The position numbers were made by a program, and so were the translations under genes. This document shows, piece by piece, positions 52,846-60,942 of a stretch of 60,979 bases of DNA. Position 1 is the first letter of the stretch; the number at the start of each line of letters is the position of its first letter. The notes beneath the pieces are model-generated. The model saw only the letters and a list, made by a program, of their open reading frames with translations, was not told the origin of the DNA and ran no database searches. The DNA lies in NCBI GenBank assembly GCA_019873735.1, contig JAIOAQ010000017.1:1-60979 (forward strand), in the 5' to 3' direction. The stretch comes from Chloroflexota bacterium (GTDB lineage Bacteria; Chloroflexota; Anaerolineae; Anaerolineales; Villigracilaceae).

Positions 52846-53460
52846 ATGACCCACGATATCCCCGGCCCCTATCTAACCGACCCCAACAAACAAGAACATC
52901 ACCTCCCAATGAACGGCGCCGTCATCGGCAGAGCCTTAGAGTGTGACATCGTCATTGCCAGCAAAAGCGTCAGCCGCGAACATACCCGCCTGTACCGCGA
53001 GGGACGGCGCTGGTTTGTGGAGGATATGGGTTCCACCAACGGCACATACTTAAACGATGTGCGAGTCGTTGCAGCAACCGACATCCGCGATGGCGATACG
53101 CTGACGGTTGGAGATGTGACCTTCACGTTTCACGACCCCGATTCTACCGTGCGCGAAACCCCCATCCCAGACCTGGATGTTGACGTGCTGGCCGGCGTTG
53201 TGCGCGTTAACCGCCGGGCAGTGAGTCTCTCTCCCAAAGAGTTTGCCCTGCTGGCCTACCTCTACGAGCACCGCAATCAGGTCTGCTCAAAAGACGAAAT
53301 CGGGCGCGCTGTTTGGCCGGAATATGAGAACGGCAATATTTTCGATTACCAGATCGAGAATCTGGTGCGCCGCCTGCGCACGCGCATTGAACACGACCCG
53401 GCCAACCCGCAATTGCTCTTCACGGTGCGCGGCCTGGGCTACAAACTGATCACTACCTGA
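52846..53460 (+). CDS. FHA-domain winged-helix transcriptional regulator
   Basis: A 204-aa protein. FHA domain about residues 15-90 (GAVIGRALECDIVIASKSVSREHTRLY, FVEDMGSTNGTYLNDVRV), which binds phosphothreonine, then an OmpR-type winged helix about 110-204 (VRVNRRAVSLSPKEFALLAYLYEH, IENLVRRLRTRIE, VRGLGYKLI). The next gene encodes a Ser/Thr kinase, the expected source of phosphothreonine. The domain set recalls mycobacterial EmbR (substrate of PknH), but with FHA and DNA-binding domains in the opposite order. Confidence 0.9.
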   Translation: MTHDIPGPYLTDPNKQEHHLPMNGAVIGRALECDIVIASKSVSREHTRLYREGRRWFVEDMGSTNGTYLNDVRVVAATDIRDGDTLTVGDVTFTFHDPDSTVRETPIPDLDVDVLAGVVRVNRRAVSLSPKEFALLAYLYEHRNQVCSKDEIGRAVWPEYENGNIFDYQIENLVRRLRTRIEHDPANPQLLFTVRGLGYKLITT

Positions 53461-53522
53461 ATCCATTCCCCTGTTACTGTGGGTTTCATCGTCAGCCAAT
53501 AGGCGGCTGATAGCCTGCAAAT

Positions 53523-53539
53523 AGGTTGATTTTCAACCT
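53523..53539. promoter_or_regulatory. Perfect 7-bp inverted repeat, possible operator
   Basis: AGGTTGA-TTT-TCAACCT, 22 nt before the kinase ATG and 62 nt after the FHA regulator stop. A natural candidate site for the regulator encoded next door; no direct evidence. Confidence 0.4.
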
Positions 53540-53560
53540 GCCGGTTATCATCAGACCTGG

Positions 53561-55132
53561 ATGAAACCCATGGCTACCATACTTTCAAGCCCCTGGAAAT
53601 CAATAGATATGTCCCCCGTCTCCCTTGAAGGGCAAACGCTGGGTAAATACCGCATCCTGGAGCCGCTTGGCCGCGGCGGTATGGCCCAGGTTTACAAAGC
53701 CTATCATCCACACCTTGACCGTTATGTGGCCATCAAGGTTCTCCGTCCGGACCTGGTAGAGGATAGCGAGTTCCTGGCGCGTTTTCGGCGCGAGGCGCGG
53801 GCAATTGCCGCGCTGCGGCACCCGAACATTGTACAAGTCTACGACTTTGACGCCCAAGACGACCTGTATTACATGGTGATGGAGTTGCTGGAAGGCGATA
53901 CGCTTAAAGCGCATCTCAACGCCTTCCGAACGCGCGGGGAGCGCCTGCCGCCCGGTGAACTGGTGCGCATCTTATGCGATGTGCTGGACGGCCTAGCATA
54001 TGCACATGGAGAGGGCATCATCCATCGCGACCTGAAACCGGCGAATATCCTGCTCACCAAAAAGGGTCAGGCGGTGTTGACCGATTTTGGCATTGCGCAG
54101 ATTGTCGGGGCAACACAATATACCGTCTCTGGAGCATTCATGGGTACGCTCAACTACATGGCTCCAGAACAGGGGCTGCATGGCAGGTGCGACGAGCGTT
54201 CTGACATTTATGCGCTGGGCATCGTCTTGTATGAGATGTTGACCGGCAGTGTGCCTTTTGAGGCCGATACGCCTCTGGCAACGCTGATGAAACACCTCAA
54301 CGACCCCCTGCCCCTGCCCCATGAGTTGGACGCAGAAATCCCCCTGGCGCTGGAAGAGGTGGTCATCCGGGCCCTGGCAAAAAGCCCGCAGGCGCGTTAC
54401 CAGAGCGCAAACGAGATGAGAGAGGCCTTGCTGAATGCTGCCCAAGCGGCCGGCATTGAACTTCCAAAGGTGGTGAATCTGCCGGGTCTCGCCTCGCCGG
54501 CTGCGGGTCGGAGTGGAACCGTGGCCGTCTTCTCCGGCAGCGCGCGCCAACTTATCTCTGACGACAGATTCGCGTCGGGCGATACCGATGTCAGGCCAGT
54601 CCATCAACCCGGCCTGATGCGCGCGGGCATTTTGGGGCTTGTCCGCTCTGTTCAGGCCATCTTCGAACCACAGATGACCGTCCAAGAGGTCGTTCCCCAA
54701 AAAGCAGGGCCGGCTGTGCTTTATTCGGTGGGGTGGACGGTGCTGGTCAATATGGCGCTGTTATGGGCAAGCGGGGTCTTTGGCTGGAAGGTGTTCGGCA
54801 ATGCCTGGCCAATGGAATTGATTGCTGCCGGCACGCTATTGGCCGCGCTGATGGCTGCGCTGGCCAACCCCTGGCTGTTCATCCCGGCCGGGATCACCAT
54901 GGGGTTGGGTTTCATCTTTACGTACTACGCTCTGACCGGCTGGTGGCAGCACTGGATTGTCTTCTGGCCGCTGGTGCCAATCCTGGTCGGCGTGTGTATT
55001 GTGGCAGCCGTGCTGCTCAGCCGGCAGGGCAGAAAAGGGCAATTGCTCAGCCGCTATCTTGGCATCTTGATGGCCGCGGTCTCGGTTGTGGCTTTCCTGC
55101 CTGTGCTGGCATTGAGCATCCTGCTGCCATAA
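53561..55132 (+). CDS. Membrane-anchored Ser/Thr protein kinase (PknB-like)
   Basis: A 523-aa protein. Kinase domain about 25-290 with GRGGMAQVY, Lys59 (VAIK), Glu78, HRDLKPANIL (Asp157), DFG 175-177 and the TLNYMAPEQ activation-loop end, so it looks active. The linker (about 300-370) is Ser/Gly-rich. The C-terminus has about five membrane helices and no PASTA repeats, so it is unlikely to sense peptidoglycan as PknB does. The start may be the ATG at 53561 or an internal ATG at 53609. It follows the FHA regulator. Confidence 0.9.
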   Translation: MKPMATILSSPWKSIDMSPVSLEGQTLGKYRILEPLGRGGMAQVYKAYHPHLDRYVAIKVLRPDLVEDSEFLARFRREARAIAALRHPNIVQVYDFDAQDDLYYMVMELLEGDTLKAHLNAFRTRGERLPPGELVRILCDVLDGLAYAHGEGIIHRDLKPANILLTKKGQAVLTDFGIAQIVGATQYTVSGAFMGTLNYMAPEQGLHGRCDERSDIYALGIVLYEMLTGSVPFEADTPLATLMKHLNDPLPLPHELDAEIPLALEEVVIRALAKSPQARYQSANEMREALLNAAQAAGIELPKVVNLPGLASPAAGRSGTVAVFSGSARQLISDDRFASGDTDVRPVHQPGLMRAGILGLVRSVQAIFEPQMTVQEVVPQKAGPAVLYSVGWTVLVNMALLWASGVFGWKVFGNAWPMELIAAGTLLAALMAALANPWLFIPAGITMGLGFIFTYYALTGWWQHWIVFWPLVPILVGVCIVAAVLLSRQGRKGQLLSRYLGILMAAVSVVAFLPVLALSILLP

Positions 55133-55160
55133 ATCTCTGTTTTGGAACTTGGAGGTTCCC

Positions 55161-55874
55161 ATGCAAAAGCAAGCCTCGCTTCTCTTTGGCCTGACCCTGA
55201 TTGTGTTGGGCGTGCTGGCTCTGGCCGGCAATATGTATATGCAAAATGTCCTGGACGGTGACTTTCGAGCCTGGCCGCTCTTCGTGGTCGGGGCTGGACT
55301 GCTCTTCTGTATTGCGCCTCTTCTTTTCCGGCACGTGCGCGGACTGGCGGGGTTGTACATTCCCGGCATTCCTGTCTTTGTTACGGGCGGACTGCTCTAT
55401 GCTGCCAGCATCGGCAACAATTGGGGATTATGGGGGCAATGGTGGCCGCTGGAGGTCATCGCGCTGGGCCTGGGTTTCCTGCTGGCTGCCATCTTCTTGC
55501 AGGTGATCTGGCTCATCATCCCGGCCTTTGTGGTCGGCCTGACCGGCCTGGCGCTCTTGTTCTGCGCCCTGACCGGTCAATGGGAAGCCTGGGCAGTGTT
55601 GTGGACTGTTGTGCCGCTTTCGGTCGGTCTGCCCCTGCTCATCATCGGCGTCCTGAAACGGCTGGACGGCGTCAAACTGGCCGGGCTGATTCTGACCGGC
55701 ATTGCCGGGATTTTGTTTGCGGCGCTGTCCACTTTGCTGGCCAATGTGGGCCTGGTGGGGCGGCTGGCCGGCCCGGTCATGATCATCGTCCTGGGCGGGT
55801 TGATGATCCTCTCGGCGTTGGGCAGGCGCGCCAACGGAGCAGTGGAGGCCCCGGCCGAACAGCAAAACGCCTGA
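55161..55874 (+). CDS. Polytopic membrane protein, LiaI/LiaF-like N-terminus
   Basis: A 237-aa protein with about eight hydrophobic segments and a short charged tail. LLFGLTLIVLGVLALAGNMYM...WPLFVVGAGLLF is the pattern of LiaI/LiaF-like (toastrack-less) membrane segments, seen in envelope-stress proteins. GGAGG stands 5 nt before the ATG. Its position 28 nt after the kinase gene suggests an operon and perhaps a role as a kinase partner or target. Confidence 0.78.
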   Translation: MQKQASLLFGLTLIVLGVLALAGNMYMQNVLDGDFRAWPLFVVGAGLLFCIAPLLFRHVRGLAGLYIPGIPVFVTGGLLYAASIGNNWGLWGQWWPLEVIALGLGFLLAAIFLQVIWLIIPAFVVGLTGLALLFCALTGQWEAWAVLWTVVPLSVGLPLLIIGVLKRLDGVKLAGLILTGIAGILFAALSTLLANVGLVGRLAGPVMIIVLGGLMILSALGRRANGAVEAPAEQQNA

Positions 55875-55900
55875 GCGCCTGGTTTGAGCCGATCAACATC

Positions 55901-55930
55901 AATGCCGCCTTATCGGGCGGCATTTTGCTT
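55901..55930 (+). terminator. Terminator ending the FHA-kinase-membrane protein operon
   Basis: AATGCCGCC (55901-55909) pairs with GGCGGCATT (55916-55924), followed by TT, GC and a T run. Confidence 0.85.
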
Positions 55931-56012
55931 TTTGTATTTTTCCGCAACTGCTTTTGAACAGGATGGACAGGACAGGCGGGATAAACGCTTGTGGTGCAGA
56001 AAAATCCTGTTT

Positions 56013-56070
56013 GCCCCTCCCGCAGGTTTTGGCGCATCGGCTGCCGGCCCGGTTCTAACCTGCGGGAGGA
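56013..56070 (+). repeat. Family 1 palindromic repeat, internally shortened copy
   Basis: CCCTCCCGCAGGTTTTGGCG at the left, GTTCTAACCTGCGGGAGG at the right. Compared with full copies about 40 nt is missing from the interior (the AGAAGGCGTCTCC part). Lies between convergent genes. Confidence 0.9.
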
Positions 56071-56088
56071 TCAATCCCCCATCTCAGT

Positions 56089-57132
56089 TCACGCAAGTTG
56101 GCTGGAAGCCGTCTCCGAACCAAAAGGCGGCCAGGCACGCTGGTAGGCCTGGAGAATGCGGTCCCACAGCAGGTCTGCGTTTTCGTCAATCGTTTGTCGC
56201 GCCGGTTCGGCCTCAAACCAAGCCAGGGAACGGCGCACGCCCTCGGCCCAGGTCACCTCGCAGGCAAAATCGGGCACAAAACGCTTGATTTTGGCGTTGT
56301 CAAAAACGACGCTGTTGGCCTTGTCGCCAATCAGGCTGCCGGTGGCATGCTCGTCGTAGGCAGTGATCAAATCGGAGGGGATGTGGACGAAATTCGGCTT
56401 GCTCCCCACTGCCGAGGCAAATTCGGCGTAGATTTGATTCCAGGTCAGGACCTCATCTGAGGTGATATGGAAGGCCTCTCCCAACGCCTGGGGGTGGCCA
56501 AACAGCCCAAGCAGGCCTTTGGCAAAATCGGCGTTCCAGGTCAGCGTCCAGAGAGAGGTGCCGTCGCCGGGGATGATGAGCGGTTTGCCCTGCCTGAGCC
56601 GCCAGACGGCTGTGTACGGGTGCAGCCAACTGCCGGTGGCCAGCGGGATTTGCGAGGGGCCGTAGGTCAACGAAGGGCGGACTATGGTGACCGGGAAACG
56701 TTCCTCATGATAGGCCTGCATCAGCCGTGCTTCACAGGCAATTTTGTCGCGCGAGTATTGCCAGAAAGGATTCTCCAGCGGCGTGGCTTCGGTGACGAGG
56801 TAATGGGCCGGCGGTTTCTGGTAGGCGCTGGCCGAACTGATGAAGATGAATTGCCCCGTCTGGCCGCGAAAGAGGCGCACGTCGCGTTCGATGTCGTCAG
56901 GCGTGTAGGCTATCCAATCCACAACCACATCAAAGCGGAGATCGGCCAGCAGGTCGGCAAGCAGGCCTGGGTCGGCATGAACGTCTGCCGTGATGACGGA
57001 GGCGCCGGCAGGGACAGGGTACTTTTTCGAAACGGAGCGGTTCAGCAGGGTCAGTTTCAGGCCGCGTTGTACGGCCAGTTCTGCGCAGGCAGAACTAATC
57101 AGGCCGGTGCCGCCGATGAAAAGGACGTTCAC
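56089..57132 (-). CDS. NAD-dependent epimerase/dehydratase family (SDR) protein
   Basis: A 347-aa atypical/extended SDR: NVLFIGGTGLISSACAELA (NAD-binding Gly-rich), VVDWIAYTPDDIERDVRLF, FIFISSASAYQKPPAHYLVTE (Ser/Tyr region), NPFWQYSRDKIACE with the YSRDK active-site Tyr/Lys, and VTIVRPSLTYGPSQIPLA. The pattern resembles CSP41/isoflavone-reductase-like and sugar-epimerase-like SDRs; substrate unknown. The GTG at 57132 is preferred: AAGGAG lies 6 nt upstream and the upstream rarD gene stops 1 nt before it. The in-frame upstream extension lies within rarD. Confidence 0.85.
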   Translation of the reverse strand: MNVLFIGGTGLISSACAELAVQRGLKLTLLNRSVSKKYPVPAGASVITADVHADPGLLADLLADLRFDVVVDWIAYTPDDIERDVRLFRGQTGQFIFISSASAYQKPPAHYLVTEATPLENPFWQYSRDKIACEARLMQAYHEERFPVTIVRPSLTYGPSQIPLATGSWLHPYTAVWRLRQGKPLIIPGDGTSLWTLTWNADFAKGLLGLFGHPQALGEAFHITSDEVLTWNQIYAEFASAVGSKPNFVHIPSDLITAYDEHATGSLIGDKANSVVFDNAKIKRFVPDFACEVTWAEGVRRSLAWFEAEPARQTIDENADLLWDRILQAYQRAWPPFGSETASSQLA

Positions 57133-57133
57133 C

Positions 57134-58036
57134 TTAATCTCCTTCGCCCATTTCGGGCAGGGGTTCAAGCCGGGAGTGCGTGTGAGAGATGAAATTCTCA
57201 AGCCAGAAAATGATGAGGCCGGCCCATACCAGGCCAAAGCCAATCGCCCGCTCTGGAGGGAAAGCCTCGCCATAAACCAACACGCCCAGCAGAAATTGCA
57301 TGGTCGGCGAAATGTATTGCATCAGGCCAATCAGGGTCAGGGGGATGCGCTGGGCGGCAGAGGCAAAAAGCAGGAGCGGCACCGTCGTCACAAGGCCGGC
57401 GCCAATGAGCAATAAATCGGTACGGATGCCGTGATGCAAGAAAGCCGCGCTGCCGGTCCACTCAGAAGAGCCCAAATAAAGCAGGGCCGGCAGAAAGAGA
57501 AAGCCGGTCTCCAGCGTCAGACCATAGAGGGCGCCGAGCGGGGCAATTTTTTTAACCAGCCCGTAGATGGCAAACGTGAAAGCCAGCGTCAGCGCAATCC
57601 AGGGCAGGCCGCCATAGGTATAGGTGAGATAGGCCACTCCCAGCGCCGCCAGCCCAATGGGCAGCCACTGCCAAGGACGCAGACGTTCCCGCAAAATCAC
57701 AACGCCCAACAATACGCTCAGAAGTGGGTTGATGAAGTAGCCGAGGCTGGTTTCAACAATAAAACCGGCATTGACCGCCCAGACGTATGTCAGCCAGTTG
57801 ACGCCGATGAGAAGCCCGGCCGTCAGATAAATGAGCAGGACGCGGCGATTCAGTTTTGCCAGTAAAGGGCGCCCCTGTTGGGTCGTCAGGACAACGATCA
57901 TCAGGGTGATAAAAGACCAGGCGATGCGGTGACCCAGCAGTTGCAACGCGGGCACATCTTTGAGCATCTTCCAGTAAACCGGGAAGACACCCCAGAGGAG
58001 ATAGGTGGCCAAAGCCAGCCAGATGCCTTTTTTCAT
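57134..58036 (-). CDS. rarD: EamA-family transporter RarD
   Basis: A 300-aa drug/metabolite transporter with ten membrane helices (two EamA repeats). KGIWLALATYLLWGVFPVYWKMLKDVPALQLLGHRIAWS, NWLTYVWAVNAGFIVETSLGYFINPL and PLTLIGLMQYISPTMQFLLGV are RarD signatures. Substrate not known. It precedes the SDR gene by 1 nt and is probably co-translated with it. Confidence 0.93.
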   Translation of the reverse strand: MKKGIWLALATYLLWGVFPVYWKMLKDVPALQLLGHRIAWSFITLMIVVLTTQQGRPLLAKLNRRVLLIYLTAGLLIGVNWLTYVWAVNAGFIVETSLGYFINPLLSVLLGVVILRERLRPWQWLPIGLAALGVAYLTYTYGGLPWIALTLAFTFAIYGLVKKIAPLGALYGLTLETGFLFLPALLYLGSSEWTGSAAFLHHGIRTDLLLIGAGLVTTVPLLLFASAAQRIPLTLIGLMQYISPTMQFLLGVLVYGEAFPPERAIGFGLVWAGLIIFWLENFISHTHSRLEPLPEMGEGD

Positions 58037-58070
58037 AGGGAAGTGTTTTTCCGCCTTGAGCGGCAGCCGC

Positions 58071-58568
58071 TCATCCTTCTAATGCCCGCAACGCCCGGCG
58101 CGCCGCGCTCCCCTGATATTCGGCCGGCAAACTCTGCCCGAACTTGTCAATGTGCGTTTCCAGTTGCTGGCGCAAGAAAGCCTTCAGGTTCTCATCTGGC
58201 TCAAAATGGTCAAGCAAAAATTGGAAGATGGCATTGGTTTCAGCGCTCTCTATTTCGTTGACCAGGTGGTAAGCATCTTCAAGGTTGGCTACCCTTGCCA
58301 ACGCTTTTTCGACTGAAAACTCAGACACGCTTCGCAGCAAGTATTCAATACTGGCGTCCACAGCCTGATTCAAGGTCTGGTCGTCCAGGCGGGAGCGCAG
58401 CCCTTCAAGCCATTCGGCGTGTTTGCTTTCTTCGTAAGCATACGCTCCAAAAAAATCTGCTACCGGTTTGTAGGGAGCAAACCTGGCCTGTAAACCCTGA
58501 TACAGGGTTTGAGAAGCACGCTCAGCAGCAATGGCAATTTCAATAGTGTCGCGAACGGTAAGGGTCAT
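58071..58568 (-). CDS. Ferritin-like (rubrerythrin-type) di-iron protein
   Basis: A 165-aa four-helix protein. Putative di-iron ligands are Glu in IEIAIAAERASQTLYQ, E-E-x2-H in AYEESKHAEWL, and Glu/Glu in VNEIESAETNAIFQFLL. There is no rubredoxin domain. Family members reduce peroxide or store iron, mostly in anaerobes. No Shine-Dalgarno precedes the ATG, and a TATAAT lies 67 nt upstream on the minus strand. It stands alone, ahead of rarD. Confidence 0.82.
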   Translation of the reverse strand: MTLTVRDTIEIAIAAERASQTLYQGLQARFAPYKPVADFFGAYAYEESKHAEWLEGLRSRLDDQTLNQAVDASIEYLLRSVSEFSVEKALARVANLEDAYHLVNEIESAETNAIFQFLLDHFEPDENLKAFLRQQLETHIDKFGQSLPAEYQGSAARRALRALEG

Positions 58569-58635
58569 GTTTTTTATCCAACAAATCGAGGTGTGGCCGC
58601 TGCAAAAGGTCTGCAGTTGGCAAGATGATGTGTCT

Positions 58636-58641
58636 ATTATA
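58636..58641 (-). promoter_or_regulatory. -10 box before the ferritin-like gene
   Basis: TATAAT on the minus strand, 67 nt before the ATG; no -35 seen. Confidence 0.45.
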
Positions 58642-58680
58642 ACGCCATGTAAAGCCGCCGGCGCGGGTGCTGAGTTGCAT

Positions 58681-60183
58681 TTATTCCTGCGGCTCAGTGC
58701 CGGGAAGATGTTCCCGGTTGCGCCAGTTCTTGACCAGCCGTGTGACAGCATCAAAGAGCAGGGCATAGATCGGGGCAAAGAACAGCAAAGCCAGCAGGAG
58801 CAGGCCGGTTACGCAGTAATTCTGCTGCACGATTTCCGGCAGGGTGGATGTGGCCGCCGCCAGCGCCGCCGATTCTTCGTGATAGCGAAGCGGGGCAATC
58901 ATAACAATGGGAATCAATACGAGGGAGAGAGGCGCCTGAATGCCCAGCCCGGTGAACAAAGCACCGAACAACCCGCTCAGCCCGCCCAGGGCGAAGAAAT
59001 CCTCCTGCCCAGAGAGCGCTTCCCCATCCCCGGCTTCGGACGGCGTTTTGGCGCGCGTCTCCCAAACCCCAAGCCCGCCCAGCAAGACGCCCAGCCCCAA
59101 GCCAAGCGGCAGCCAGAGATGATGTGTAAGCGTCTTCCCGGTAACAAGAAGGGCCAGAGCAAAGGTCAACAGGCTGAGCAGGAAGAAATACCAGGCGGCC
59201 AACCGGGCTTCACCCAGACGGCGCAGGAAGTCCCCCCGGCGTTCCGGCCAGGCTTTCAGACATCCCAGTTGGGGCGGGAAATCCAGGCTTGGAAAGCGCA
59301 CACGCGGCATGAGCCAGTTAAAAAGCGCGGCAACTGCCAGGAGAACCAGGGGCGCCGCAACAGAAAACAGAGGTACCATCAACGCAATAAGAATCGAAAG
59401 CAAGAGCGCCAGCCCCAGCAGGTACGGCAGGCGCAGGGTGGGGAGCGGCGCGGCTTTGCGCGTCAGCCGCCAGGCAAAGACCTGCCACAGGAGCAGCCAG
59501 GCCAGGTACGTCGCGACCGGCCAAGTAAAGATGCTCGCGGCAGGATAGGGCAGAGCAGTACCTACGCTATTCGCCGCGTTTTGCAAGGTTGGGCCGAGCA
59601 AGGCAAAAACAAGTATTGCAACGATCAATGCAAACGCCAGGAACGGCATCAGCAGAGCAGAGAGCATCAGCCAGAAGGCGTTTTCATTTTCTGCGGGTTT
59701 TCCGCCGGAGCCGGCAGCCCATCCGCCCAGCGCGCCGAGCAGCGCCCCCAGTCCGCTCGCCGCCCAAATCGAAAGATGGATGCTCCAGACAATGGACAAA
59801 ACGCTATGCGTCAGCAGGGAGATGAATTCCGCATCGTCCTGTGTGGCATGGATGCCGTACATCAGCATCCGGTGCGCCCCCAACACGCCGGCGGCCGCGC
59901 CGCCCAGGGCAATCTCCACGATCCAGGCGGCGATCAGCCCGGCCAGTGCCCCGGCACCGCCTGCCGCTAGCCGGTTGCGCGTCCCGCTTTGACGGGCGGC
60001 AAAAGCCCCGGTCAGCAACCAAAAGACCAGAGTCAGCGTCAGGCCAGTCAACGCCAGGCGTTCGTCCGCTGCGGGCCAATCGGCCACAAAATGCCCCGGC
60101 AGCCAGCGGTAAAGCGGATAGTACGCCGCGGCGGCGCTCAACAGTCCGCCCAGAAGAGCAATCAGGAAGATGCGTTTGGACAT
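58681..60183 (-). CDS. Large polytopic membrane protein of unknown function
   Basis: A 500-aa protein with about 11-12 hydrophobic segments, very rich in Leu/Ala. It begins MSKRIFLIALLGGLLSAAAAYYPLYRWLPGHF. GGAGALAGLIAAWIVEIALGGAAAGVLGAHRMLMYG and LGALLGALGGWAAG are Gly-rich helix-packing stretches. I do not recognise a family. AAAGGAG precedes the ATG. It ends 37 nt before the promoter of the ferritin-like gene. Confidence 0.75.
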   Translation of the reverse strand: MSKRIFLIALLGGLLSAAAAYYPLYRWLPGHFVADWPAADERLALTGLTLTLVFWLLTGAFAARQSGTRNRLAAGGAGALAGLIAAWIVEIALGGAAAGVLGAHRMLMYGIHATQDDAEFISLLTHSVLSIVWSIHLSIWAASGLGALLGALGGWAAGSGGKPAENENAFWLMLSALLMPFLAFALIVAILVFALLGPTLQNAANSVGTALPYPAASIFTWPVATYLAWLLLWQVFAWRLTRKAAPLPTLRLPYLLGLALLLSILIALMVPLFSVAAPLVLLAVAALFNWLMPRVRFPSLDFPPQLGCLKAWPERRGDFLRRLGEARLAAWYFFLLSLLTFALALLVTGKTLTHHLWLPLGLGLGVLLGGLGVWETRAKTPSEAGDGEALSGQEDFFALGGLSGLFGALFTGLGIQAPLSLVLIPIVMIAPLRYHEESAALAAATSTLPEIVQQNYCVTGLLLLALLFFAPIYALLFDAVTRLVKNWRNREHLPGTEPQE

Positions 60184-60358
60184 GGAGACTCCTTTCCCGC
60201 CACAAAGCAAGGGTGCAGCCGGTAGAAACGGGTTGGTTATATTCTACATCCAACTGCCGTGCCGCCGACCTTGCTGGCCCTTAACAAAAACCCCAAAAGG
60301 GGCAGAGAGAAGGCAAAAAAGCGGCTCATCCATCGAGACGTGATGGGCTTTTGTCAAC

Positions 60359-60383
60359 TGGCGTTTTTGCGGCTTGGCGTTAA
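60359..60383 (-). repeat. Family 2 repeat unit
   Basis: Minus strand: TTAACGCCAAGCCGCAAAAA followed by CGCCAG. Matches the start of the units at 52.55 and 52.66 kb. Confidence 0.6.
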
Positions 60384-60403
60384 GGGGTTTTCGAGGCTTC
60401 CCT

Positions 60404-60434
60404 AAAAAAAGACACAGACCTTGCTGTCTGTGTC
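60404..60434 (-). terminator. Minus-strand rho-independent terminator
   Basis: GACACAGAC / GTCTGTGTC, a perfect 9-bp stem with a 6-nt loop, followed on the minus strand by TTTTTTT. A second GC-rich stem (GGGCGC-TCCG-GCGCCC type, about 60440-60460) precedes it. It implies a minus-strand transcript coming from beyond 60.47 kb. Confidence 0.85.
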
Positions 60435-60726
60435 AAGTCGGGGCGCCCGGAGCGCCCGATAAAGCCCGCTTTTTACCCGTCGTCGCCGCCAAAGGCGCTG
60501 AAGAAATCAGCAAACGCGCCGTCAGGTGGGACACCCCGGATCGTCGAAGCCCGTACTCAGAAACGCTGTTTTCCCGGTTCGAACTGTGGGCCGCGGCGGC
60601 GACGATTTATCAATTGGTGGCGCCTGTTTCGCTGTTCTGCAGCGGCATGGCGACCCCGTTTAGGACACTGGTTTCCCTGAAGCGCCGCACGAGCCGGGAC
60701 TGAGACAACCGAGAAGACAAGCGCCA

Positions 60727-60760
60727 GGCTTCGTTCGCTGCGATGGGGCGAGGCCTTTTT
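60727..60760 (+). terminator. Plus-strand terminator-like hairpin
   Basis: GGCTTCG (60727-60733) pairs with CGAGGCC (60749-60755, one wobble), followed by TTTTT. It would end a plus-strand transcript from about 60.45-60.72 kb. Confidence 0.55.
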
Positions 60761-60880
60761 GGGGGTTATGGAACCTGTCAATTTCAGCCCGAAAACACTA
60801 TCTTTTCGTTTCTTAAAACGCTGTGCCGACACGCTTTTTACTTACACAGGCAATTATTTGCATGGAAATGTAAGGTCTTG

Positions 60881-60942
60881 TAATTCTATACCTCTTGCTG
60901 TTCTGTAATTCTGTACCTTTACAATCCAATAATTCCATACCC
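60881..60942. repeat. Three degenerate direct repeats at about 25-nt spacing
   Basis: TAATTCTATACC (60881), TAATTCTGTACC (60906) and TAATTCCATACC (60930) recur with 25- and 24-nt periods in an AT-rich tract that runs towards the window end. They may be protein-binding sites, for example the end of a transposon. Confidence 0.6.

Noticed and set aside
6338..56070. Family 1 repeats as a CRISPR array
   Set aside because: The copies are 5-19 kb apart, palindromic and in both orientations, with genes between them and no cas genes.
58531..59970. 479-codon plus-strand open frame rich in Gln/Arg
   Set aside because: It is the antisense shadow of the Leu/Ala-rich membrane protein gene at 58681-60183; the low-complexity Q/R/G composition is typical of such shadows.
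60570..60600. GGTTCGAAC as a tRNA T-loop
   Set aside because: The flanking bases cannot form a 5-bp T-stem, and no acceptor or anticodon stems can be built around it.
60374..60703. 109-codon plus-strand open frame
   Set aside because: It covers the minus-strand terminator hairpin and a family 2 repeat; the predicted sequence has no recognisable fold.
60557..60832. 91-codon minus-strand open frame
   Set aside because: Its composition (Arg/Gln runs, no hydrophobic core) is unlike a folded protein, and no ribosome site precedes it.
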